A stretch of 64,000 nt of DNA from JACDAN01 sp963847235. GTDB taxonomy: Bacteria; Actinomycetota; Thermoleophilia; Gaiellales; Gaiellaceae. How positions within the stretch are numbered: position 1 is the first letter of the stretch; every line of letters begins with the position of its first letter. Both the position numbers and the translations under genes were made by a program. Below are positions 50,902 through 58,028 of the stretch, in pieces. The stretch lies in contig CAWJYU010000004.1 in assembly GCA_963847235.1 (NCBI GenBank), forward strand, positions 124,001 to 188,000, written 5' to 3'. The notes under the pieces were generated by a model that was not told the origin of the DNA, did no database searches, and worked only from the letters and a program-made list of their open reading frames with translations.

Positions 50902-53106
50902 ATGACGCTTCTCGAGGCTCCGGAACGACATCAAGACCTCATCAACGAGCTCATCGCCGAGGTCGCCGAGTACAACCCGGACCTCGATCGAGACCTGATC
51001 GCCCGCGCATTCCGCTTCGCGGCGGCTGCCCACGAGGGCCAGCAGCGGCGGTCGGGCGAGGACTTCATCCACCACCCGTACTCGGTCGCGCGCATCTGCG
51101 CAGAGCTCCAGCTCGACGACGAGACGATCGCGGCGGCGCTGCTCCACGACGTCGTCGAGGACACCGAGAATTCGCTCGACGACGTCAAGGCCGAGTTCGG
51201 CGACGAGATCGCGCAGCTCGTCGACGGCGTCACGAAGCTGACGCGCGTCTGCTTCCAGAGCCGCGAGCAGGCCCAGGCCGAGAACTACCGGAAGATGGTC
51301 CTGGCGATGGCCGAGGACCTCAGGGTCATCTTCATCAAGCTCGCCGACAGGCTCCACAACCTCCGCACGATCGAGTACCTCGGCAAGCAGAAGCAGGTGC
51401 AGAAGGCGCGCGAGGCGCTCGAGGTGTACGCGCCGCTCGCGCACCGGCTCGGGATCCACCAGATGAAGTGGGAGCTCGAGGACCTTGCGTTCGAGGCGCT
51501 CCACCCGCGCAAGTACACCGAGATCAAGGCGATGGTCAACGAGCGGCGCGCCGACCGAGAGGAGCACGTCAGCGAGGCGGCGTACGTCCTCCAGCGCGAG
51601 CTCGACAAGGTGGACATCCCGGCGGAGATCTCCGGTCGCGCCAAGCACTTCTACTCCATCTACGACAAGATGGCCAAGAAGGGCAAGGAGTTCAACGAGA
51701 TCTACGACCTCACCGCGATGCGCGTCATCGTCGAGCGCTCGGGTGACGAGGGCACACGCGACTGCTACGGCGCGCTGGGCCTGATCCACTCGCTCTGGAA
51801 GCCCATGCCGGGCCGCTTCAAGGACCACATCGCGATGCCGAAGCTGAACGGCTACCGCGCGCTGCACACCACCGTGATCGGGCCGCAGGGACGGCCGCTC
51901 GAGATCCAGGTCCGCACGAAGGAGATGCACGAGACGGCCGAGCTCGGGGTCGCGGCTCACTGGCTCTACAAGCGCGGGGGAAAGGGCCGCAAGCCCGACG
52001 AGCGCTGGCTCGCCTGGGTGAAGCAGCTGCGCGACTGGAACGACGAGTCCGACCCGCGCGAGTACAAGAAGTCGATGCTCGGCGACCTGTTCGTCGACGA
52101 GGTCTACGTCTATACGCCGAAGGGCGAGGTCAAGATGCTCCCGGCCGGCTCGACGCCGATCGACTTCGCCTACGCGGTGCATACCGACGTCGGCCACAAG
52201 ACGGTCGGCGCGCGCGTGAACGGCCGCATCGTCCCGCTCCACTACTCGCTGCAGAGCGGCGACTTCGTCGAGGTCCTGACGACGAAGAGCGGGCGCGGTC
52301 CGTCCCGGGACTGGCTGACGCTCGCGAAGTCTTCCCGGGCGCGCAACAAGATTCGCCAGTGGTTCTCCCGCGAGACGCGCGAGGACACCGAGCAGAAGGG
52401 CCGCGAGTCCCTTGAGCAGGCGCTGAAAGCGCAGAAGCTGCCGTACCGGAAGATCGCCGGGTCGGCCGTCCTCGCTCAGGTCATCCGCGAGGCCGGCTTC
52501 AAGAAGGCCGAGGACTTCTACCTGGCCCTGGGCTCCGGGAAGCTTCCCGTCAATCAGATCGTCAACAAGGTGCTCCAGCGCCTGAAGACGAGCGAGGTCG
52601 CCGAGGAAGCATCCGTCCCCCTCAAGCCGACCCGGTCTGCAGAGGCGGTCGGGAGCAACCAGCTTGGGATCAATGTCGAAGGCATCCAGGACGTCCTCGT
52701 CCGCCTCGCGAAGTGCTGCACGCCGGTGCCGAGCGACGAGATCGTCGGCTACATCTCGCTCGGCAAGGGCATCACGATCCACCGGGAGGACTGCCCCAAC
52801 GTACGCGCGCTGCGCCGTAATCCCGAGCGTTTCACGCCGGTGAACTGGGATGGCGGCTCGACCAAGAGCTTCCGTGTCCAGATCGCAGTTGACGCCTGGG
52901 ATCGCCCTCGGCTCCTCGAGGACGTCGCGAGGACGTTCGCCGAGCACGGCTCGAACATCGTCTCCTACGGAGGCACCGTGGAGGACCAGCTCGCGAAGAA
53001 CTGGTACACGGCCGAGGTCGGTGACGTGAAGTCGCTTCGCGGCCTGCTCAGCTCGCTCCGCAACGTCGATTCGGTCTTCGACGCGTATCGAGTCACGCCC
53101 AGCTGA
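50902..53106 (+). CDS. relA: RelA/SpoT bifunctional (p)ppGpp synthetase/hydrolase
   Basis: Protein of 734 aa with the full Rel layout: N-terminal HD hydrolase (HHPYSVARIC, ALLHDVVEDT), synthetase domain (SIYDKMAKKGK, YDLTAMRVIV, LNGYRALHTTVIGP), TGS domain (VYTPKGEVKMLPAGSTPIDFAYAVHTDVG), zinc/helical region and a C-terminal ACT domain (VQIAVDAWDRPRLLEDVARTF). The HD motif is intact, so it likely both makes and degrades (p)ppGpp, as usual in actinobacteria with one Rel. ATG 50902 is preferred; an upstream ATG at 50842 would add about 20 residues without family similarity. Confidence 0.95.
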   Translation: MTLLEAPERHQDLINELIAEVAEYNPDLDRDLIARAFRFAAAAHEGQQRRSGEDFIHHPYSVARICAELQLDDETIAAALLHDVVEDTENSLDDVKAEFGDEIAQLVDGVTKLTRVCFQSREQAQAENYRKMVLAMAEDLRVIFIKLADRLHNLRTIEYLGKQKQVQKAREALEVYAPLAHRLGIHQMKWELEDLAFEALHPRKYTEIKAMVNERRADREEHVSEAAYVLQRELDKVDIPAEISGRAKHFYSIYDKMAKKGKEFNEIYDLTAMRVIVERSGDEGTRDCYGALGLIHSLWKPMPGRFKDHIAMPKLNGYRALHTTVIGPQGRPLEIQVRTKEMHETAELGVAAHWLYKRGGKGRKPDERWLAWVKQLRDWNDESDPREYKKSMLGDLFVDEVYVYTPKGEVKMLPAGSTPIDFAYAVHTDVGHKTVGARVNGRIVPLHYSLQSGDFVEVLTTKSGRGPSRDWLTLAKSSRARNKIRQWFSRETREDTEQKGRESLEQALKAQKLPYRKIAGSAVLAQVIREAGFKKAEDFYLALGSGKLPVNQIVNKVLQRLKTSEVAEEASVPLKPTRSAEAVGSNQLGINVEGIQDVLVRLAKCCTPVPSDEIVGYISLGKGITIHREDCPNVRALRRNPERFTPVNWDGGSTKSFRVQIAVDAWDRPRLLEDVARTFAEHGSNIVSYGGTVEDQLAKNWYTAEVGDVKSLRGLLSSLRNVDSVFDAYRVTPS

Positions 53107-53222
53107 TCCCTCGTTCGAGTGATTCGCTCGCTCGAAACGGGGACTTCCGGAAGCGAGAAAGCCCCGCTAATGGCACCCTTCTGGGGGATGATCCCTCGAA
53201 CGAGGGTACCTCGAACGAGGGA
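53104..53222. repeat. Inverted-repeat element after relA
   Basis: A 119-bp segment with ends ATCCCTCGTTCGAG and CTCGAACGAGGGAT (inverted), plus a third copy of the CCTCGAACGAGGG core near the right end and an internal palindrome (CTTCCGGAAG) inside CGGGG...CCCCG. The relA stop codon is built into its left end. It lies between convergent relA and the thioesterase gene. It is unrelated in sequence to the 169-bp palindromes but has similar placement. Confidence 0.7.
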
Positions 53223-53337
53223 TAGACGCCGCGCGCCTCCGGACTACAACGAGTGCAGGGGAGTGGCAGCTGCCGCGCCCGTCCGCCGGTCGGATGGGCG
53301 CGCGGCTTCCAGTTCTCTCGGGTGAGAGGGGCGCCGC

Positions 53338-53796
53338 CTAGAGCTCGAGGGCGGCGCCCTCGAACTCCTGGATCCGGTCGCGATACCAGTCGGGGATCGG
53401 ACAGGGCTTGCGCTCGTCCAGGTCGACGAGCACGAGGGTCTGGTTCGCAGTCACCATCAGCACGTCGTCCTCGACCCGGTACGCGGCGCACTCGTAGGTG
53501 ATGCTCGTCCGGCCGATCCGGGCGATCCGGATGAAGACCTCGATCAGGTCGTCGAACTGCGCCGGCGCCAGGTACTCGACGTTGGTCGCGCGCATGACGA
53601 ACTGGCGTTCCTCGTCGGGGCTCGTGTACAGCTGGCCGAGGTGCCGGTGGTACTCGACGCGGGCCGTGTCGAAATAGGGCAAGTAACGGCCGTAGTAGAC
53701 GATCCCTTGGGCGTCGGTGTCGGAGAACCCGACGCGCGTGAGCGCCGAGAACTTGAACGGCGGCTTCCGGTCGGTCAGTCGCCCGGCTTCAAGCAC
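53338..53796 (-). CDS. Acyl-CoA thioesterase, 4HBT hot-dog family (YbgC-like)
   Basis: Protein of 152 aa with the hot-dog fold and catalytic Asp motif FSDTDAQGIVYYGRYLPYFDTARVEY, followed by strands NVEYLAPAQFDDLIEVFI and SITYECAAYRVEDDVLMVT. The family cleaves acyl-CoA thioesters in the cytosol. The C-terminus is a normal length. It overlaps the phosphomannomutase end by 8 bp on the same strand, so the two are likely co-expressed. Confidence 0.93.
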   Translation of the reverse strand: MLEAGRLTDRKPPFKFSALTRVGFSDTDAQGIVYYGRYLPYFDTARVEYHRHLGQLYTSPDEERQFVMRATNVEYLAPAQFDDLIEVFIRIARIGRTSITYECAAYRVEDDVLMVTANQTLVLVDLDERKPCPIPDWYRDRIQEFEGAALEL

Positions 53797-55135
53797 GGAT
53801 GACGTCGAGCACCTCGTCCCGCTTCTGCTCCATCAGCTCTTTCGAGCGAGCCTCGAGGTTCAGACGCAGGAGCGGCTCGGTATTCGACGGGCGGACGTTG
53901 AAGTGCCAGTCGTCGGAGTCGACCGAGATCCCGTCGAGGTGCGAGACCTCGCCCTGAGACTCGAACCGCTCCTGCAGCTCCTGGAGCTTCAGCTCGACGT
54001 CCGGCACCGGCGTGTTCAGCTCGCCCGTGATGAAGTAGCGGTCACGGAAGCGGCGGAGGATCTCCGACAGCTTCTTGCCGCGGCGCGAGACGAGCTCGAG
54101 CATGAGCAGGAAGGGGATGACGCCGGAGTCCGCCTGCGTGAACTCGCGGAAGTAGTAGTGGCCCGAGACCTCGCCGCCGAAGACGGCCTCCTCCTCGCGC
54201 ATGCGGTGCTTGATGTATGCATGGCCGACGCGGTTGACGAGCGGCGTGCCGCCCGCAGCCTCGACGGTCTCGGGCACTGCCCAGCTCGCGCGCAGGTCGT
54301 AGATGATCTTGCCGCCGGGGCTCTTCTCCAGCACGGACTCGGCGAGCAGCGCGGTCACGAAGTCACCGGGGACGAACTCGCCCTCGTCGTCGACGAAGAA
54401 ACAGCGGTCGGCGTCGCCGTCGAAGGCCACGCCGAAGTCGGCTCCCTCGGTCGTCGTCCGCTCGACGATGAACTCGCGGTTCTCGGGGAGCAGCGGGTTC
54501 GGCTCGTGGTTCGGAAAGGTCCCGTCCGGTTCGAAGTAGCAGCGGATCGCCTCGATGGGGAGGCGCTCGAGCACCGGCGGGAGCATCACACCCGCCATCC
54601 CGTTCGCCGCGTCGATGACGACGCGGAGCGGCTTGATCACGGACATGTCCACGAAGGACAGGACGCGCTCGATATAGGCCGGCCAGACGTCGTACTCCTG
54701 GACCTGTCCGGGGGACTGTCCCTCGGGCGCGTCTCCCAGAGACATGGCCCGGTCGCGGATCTCCAGCAGGCCCGAGTCGCCGCCGACGGGCAGCGCCCCC
54801 TGCCGGACGATCTTCATCCCCGTGTACTCCTTGGGATTGTGGGACGCCGTGACGGCGACGCCGCCGTCCAGCCCCAGCTCGCCGACGGCGAAGTAGACCA
54901 TCTCCGTGCCGACGAGGCCGAGGTCGAGGACGTCTGCGCCGGCCTCCGTCGCCCCGCGGATCAGCGCGGCAGCCATCGACGGCGACGAGATCCGCATGTC
55001 GCGCCCGACCGCGATCCGCCGGGGCTCGAACTGCTCGACGTACGCGCGGCCGATCGCGTACGCGCCGTCCTCGTCCAGCTCGGTCGGGTGAATCCCCCGG
55101 ACGTCGTACGCCTTGAACACCTTCGGATCGAGCAC
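53789..55135 (-). CDS. manB: Phosphomannomutase/phosphoglucomutase
   Basis: Protein of 448 aa, an alpha-D-phosphohexomutase with the phosphoserine loop VAVTASHNPKEYTGMK, metal-binding loop FDGDADRCFF, sugar-binding loop GEVSGHYYF and phosphate-binding loop RPSNTEPLLRL. It interconverts mannose or glucose 6- and 1-phosphates for cell-wall glycan and GDP-mannose synthesis. The specific sugar cannot be chosen by eye. The start is the ATG at 55135 (MLDPKVFKAYDVRGIHP). Confidence 0.94.
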   Translation of the reverse strand: MLDPKVFKAYDVRGIHPTELDEDGAYAIGRAYVEQFEPRRIAVGRDMRISSPSMAAALIRGATEAGADVLDLGLVGTEMVYFAVGELGLDGGVAVTASHNPKEYTGMKIVRQGALPVGGDSGLLEIRDRAMSLGDAPEGQSPGQVQEYDVWPAYIERVLSFVDMSVIKPLRVVIDAANGMAGVMLPPVLERLPIEAIRCYFEPDGTFPNHEPNPLLPENREFIVERTTTEGADFGVAFDGDADRCFFVDDEGEFVPGDFVTALLAESVLEKSPGGKIIYDLRASWAVPETVEAAGGTPLVNRVGHAYIKHRMREEEAVFGGEVSGHYYFREFTQADSGVIPFLLMLELVSRRGKKLSEILRRFRDRYFITGELNTPVPDVELKLQELQERFESQGEVSHLDGISVDSDDWHFNVRPSNTEPLLRLNLEARSKELMEQKRDEVLDVIRA

Positions 55136-55227
55136 GGCCGGACTCTATCCCCGGAACCGCGCGCTCGATAACGGTGGAGAAAGCGGCTCGGCATCGCGCC
55201 GCCTGGCGGCCGTAGTTCGACCACGAG

Positions 55228-56016
55228 CTAGCGGATCGTGACCGGCGTTCCGATCGGCATCGCCCTCCCGAGCGCGAGAATGTCGTCGTTGCGCATCCTG
55301 ATACAGCCGTGAGAGACACGTCCGGGAAGGAGCTCGGGCTGGTTCGTCCCGTGGATCCCGACGAAGCCGCCGTCTGGCCAGTCGGTCAAGACAGCCGAGC
55401 GTGCGCTCGTTCCGAAGGCAAGCGGCCCGTAGAAAGGACTCTCGTAGTCGGTTAATCGGTTTCGGATGTAGAACTCGCCCCTGGGTGTCGGCCAGGCGGC
55501 TTCCCCGATCCCGATCCGGGCCCGAAAGATCGACCGGCGATCCCGGAGCAGTGTCGCGGTCAGCCGCTCCAGGTCGATGACGAGGTGCGTGTGGACGACG
55601 TTGTAGCCACCGAGAGCCGAGCGTGGAACCCAGCCCGTCTTCTCGTTCGGAAGCACCGGCAGGCGGGCATGCACCCAGATCCGGCCCTGGCGATCGCGAT
55701 CGCGGCCGAGGACGAGCACGAGGTTCGTCGTTCCCTCCGGAGTTCGTGCCTCCAGCAGGGTGACGATGCCCGCCGTCCGGCTCGGCCGGTCGCGGGCGAA
55801 GACCGTACGCCGCACGGGCGCCCAGGTCGCGCCTCCGGCCTCGAGCGGCGTGGGCTTCGGTACCGTCAGCCCCAGCTTCGGGGAGGCCGGTAGCCCCGGT
55901 GCCTCGATCGTCGCTGCGGCCTCGCTCTCGTTTGATCCCCCGCAGGCAGCGACCACAGACAGACTCAGCCCCATCGCGAACATGAGCCCGAGCACGGCGC
56001 CGATACCGGCCCGCAC
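55228..56016 (-). CDS. L,D-transpeptidase lipoprotein (YkuD domain)
   Basis: A protein of 262 aa beginning at GTG 56016 with a lipobox (SLSVVAACGGS). A small SH3-like region (TVFARDRPSRTAGIVTLLEA, NEKTGWVPRSALGG) precedes a YkuD catalytic domain with HTHLVIDLERLTATLL, GIHGTNQP and SHGCIRMRNDDI (catalytic Cys). L,D-transpeptidases form 3-3 cross-links in peptidoglycan or attach proteins to it. The open frame continues upstream into the ferritin-like gene because of a frame change there, so the long frame is not one protein. It is third in an operon with two ferritin-like genes. Confidence 0.9.
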   Translation of the reverse strand: MRAGIGAVLGLMFAMGLSLSVVAACGGSNESEAAATIEAPGLPASPKLGLTVPKPTPLEAGGATWAPVRRTVFARDRPSRTAGIVTLLEARTPEGTTNLVLVLGRDRDRQGRIWVHARLPVLPNEKTGWVPRSALGGYNVVHTHLVIDLERLTATLLRDRRSIFRARIGIGEAAWPTPRGEFYIRNRLTDYESPFYGPLAFGTSARSAVLTDWPDGGFVGIHGTNQPELLPGRVSHGCIRMRNDDILALGRAMPIGTPVTIR

Positions 56017-56027
56017 CCTGCTTGCTC

Positions 56028-56718
56028 TCAGCCCGTGTATCCCGGAGCGCGACGTCGTCGTTGCGTCTTCGGCGCCCGCGCGGCGATGAACCGGGTCGAG
56101 GCGACGATCTGGCGCACTTCGCCCTCGCGCTTGGGCTCGTCGAACGCTCTGGCTGCGGGACTGAACCCGGACAGGTAGCGCATCCAGGCCGCATGCCGGG
56201 CTTCCACGGAGTGGATCGCCACGGCCGCCGCGAGCAGGGCCGGCGAATCCACTCGTGTCGCCTGCCCCTTGTACGCGGCGGCGCCGAGGTCTTCGAAGGC
56301 GACCGCGGTCTTCAGGAACTGTTCCTGGTCCTCGGTCGCGCCTCGGAAGTTGAAGGACGGGCGTTTGACGGCGGCACGGCCGAGCACCTTCTGTCAACGC
56401 GATCACGTGGGCTCGCTCGACCGAGCCCAGCTGGCGCGGCACACGGGCAAGCTCGGCTCCGATTGCGCCGGCACGCTGGGTCTCCGTGTAGAAGGCCGCC
56501 TGCAGGTACTCGAGCGTGAGCGCGAAGTTGAGGATCGCGGCGTCCGAGGGGGTCGTGGCACTTTCTGCCCGGAGCGGCGCTGCAAGCGCTCCGAGGAGCG
56601 CCGCGCCACCGACCACGGCCTTGCCGAGGAAGGCAGCACGCGAGCCTGCCGCTTCGAACGTCTCGAGGATTGCGCCGTCGCGGTCGAGCTCTCCAAGCGT
56701 GAGGTCACCCGTCGCCAT
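56028..56718 (-). pseudogene. Ferritin-like domain protein B, frame-interrupted
   Basis: Starts ATG 56718, with a signal-like stretch (AAFLGKAVVGGAALLGALAAPLRA), then ILNFALTLEYLQAAFYTE, AELARVPRQLGSVERAHVIALTE. A single-base change near 56390 ends this frame; the next frame continues FNFRGATEDQEQFLKTAVAFEDLGAAAYKGQ and AIHSVEARHAAWMRYLSGF to 56028. The ExxH metal-binding helices (ERAH, EARH) are those of the exported ferritin-like (Ferritin_2) family. It is a paralogue of the gene directly upstream. Confidence 0.8.
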
Positions 56719-56720
56719 GC

Positions 56721-57377
56721 TCAGCTCCTGATGAAGCCCGTGTTGTTGACGGCGGCGGTCACCTCTGCTGCCGTCTTCGCGGACTCGGTTGCGTCGGGAG
56801 CAGGGTTCATACCGGCGATCGCACGGATCCAGCCGGCGTGACGAGCCTCGACCGAGACGATCTTCGCTGCGGCCTCGAGTGCGCCCTTAGTCAGATTGGC
56901 GGCCTGCCCGTTATAGGCTGCGACCGCCAGATCCTCGATCGCGACCGCTGTGTCCCTGAACTCTTCCGGGTCGCGCGTCGCCTCGCCGAAGTCGAAACGT
57001 GGCTCCTCGCGCGCCTTGCTTCCGAGTGCGTCGCGGAGGAAGGCGACGTGAGCACGCTCGTGCCCGCGCACAACCGAGGCGTACTCGAGCAGCTCCCCGG
57101 TCAGCTTCCCGCTAACGGCGGCCTCTGAGAAGAAGGCCGACTCCAGGTATTCGAGCAGGAGCGCGAAGTTGAGGATCTCCGCGTCCTGGGCCGGCGAGGG
57201 AGCTGACTCGGCCCCTCGGGGCAGCCCTGCGATCAGGACGCCGCCGACGAGTACGGCACCACCGGCGGCAGCAGCCCGCCCGAGCACCTGGCGTCTCGAG
57301 TGAGTGAGCGCCTGCTCGCTCTCAGCCGTTGCCACAGCCGGAGAGTCGATCAGGTCTACCCGCAGACGATTGGACAT
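56721..57377 (-). CDS. Ferritin-like domain protein A (exported)
   Basis: Protein of 218 aa with a twin-arginine-like signal (THSRRQVLGRAAAAGGAVLVGGVLIAG) and four-helix ferritin-like body: ILNFALLLEYLESAFFSEA, VVRGHERAHVAFLRDAL, AVAIEDLAVAAYNGQAANL, AKIVSVEARHAGWIRAI. Helix motifs E(Y)LE, ERAH and EARH can form a di-metal centre, though whether iron is stored or oxidised is unknown. Two paralogues and an L,D-transpeptidase follow each other closely, suggesting an envelope-stress or desiccation-related operon (inference). Confidence 0.9.
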   Translation of the reverse strand: MSNRLRVDLIDSPAVATAESEQALTHSRRQVLGRAAAAGGAVLVGGVLIAGLPRGAESAPSPAQDAEILNFALLLEYLESAFFSEAAVSGKLTGELLEYASVVRGHERAHVAFLRDALGSKAREEPRFDFGEATRDPEEFRDTAVAIEDLAVAAYNGQAANLTKGALEAAAKIVSVEARHAGWIRAIAGMNPAPDATESAKTAAEVTAAVNNTGFIRS

Positions 57378-57477
57378 CAGAGGACGCCGCGGCCACAGGG
57401 TAACCCGCAGTGAGCCTCCTTACAAGGTGGTCTCTCCCTGGACGAAAACATGACGGCCCGTGGAGGATGAGGGGCAT

Positions 57478-57506
57478 TTGACAGCGACAACGAGATCGTT
57501 TAGGAC
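57478..57506 (+). promoter_or_regulatory. Probable promoter of the 57564 gene
   Basis: TTGACA (57478-57483), a 17-bp spacer and TAGGAC (57501-57506) make a good housekeeping-type promoter in the 186-bp gap between divergent genes, about 50 bp before the GTG at 57564. Confidence 0.6.
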
Positions 57507-57563
57507 AGGTAGCGCAGTCCGAAGGCTGACCGTCAGGTCGTCGAGCCCTGGGGGACGGAGCTC

Positions 57564-57920
57564 GTGAAAGGTCGATCGACACTGCGGCGAAGATGGGCGC
57601 TCGTGACCGGCGCCAGCGTCGCCCTGCTCGTCTTCCTGGTCGGAACGGGGCCGGCGGCTGCGCGAGCTCAGGCGCAGCAACCGACCGAGCTCTGGCAGGA
57701 ATACCCACTCGACCCCCACTCGGAGCAGGGAGCGGATGTGAGCGTCGAGAGCGTCCGCAGCGTTCAGCTGGCCGAGTTCGCCCCGCTCGTCAAGCCGGAG
57801 TCGTCCTCGGACTCGACACTGTTGATCGGCGGGCTCGTGCTCGTCCTGCTTCTGATCAGCGACACGAGCTTTCTCGTGCTGACACGGCGTGCTCTCGCTC
57901 GCCCAGAGGACGACTACTAG
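57564..57920 (+). CDS. Small envelope protein
   Basis: Protein of 118 aa from GTG 57564 with an N-terminal hydrophobic signal segment (LVTGASVALLVFLVGTGPAAA), an acidic extracellular middle part of about 40 residues, and a C-terminal TM helix (TLLIGGLVLVLLLISDTSFLVL) with a short cytosolic RRALARPEDDY end. Bitopic topology. Family not recognised. It stands alone before the cyclase gene. Confidence 0.6.
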   Translation: MKGRSTLRRRWALVTGASVALLVFLVGTGPAAARAQAQQPTELWQEYPLDPHSEQGADVSVESVRSVQLAEFAPLVKPESSSDSTLLIGGLVLVLLLISDTSFLVLTRRALARPEDDY

Positions 57921-58028
57921 CAGGCGAGCTGCACGCCGACCTGCTCCTCGAGTAGGACAACGAGCTCGTCAAAAAACGCCACAGAGCGGGAGTTTTCCCG
58001 CGTCCTCATTCGTTCATACACTTGAAGG

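Noticed and set aside
57986..58001. Palindrome GCGGGA...TCCCGC upstream of the cyclase as a regulator site
   Set aside because: It is short, and I cannot tell an operator from a chance palindrome in GC-rich DNA.
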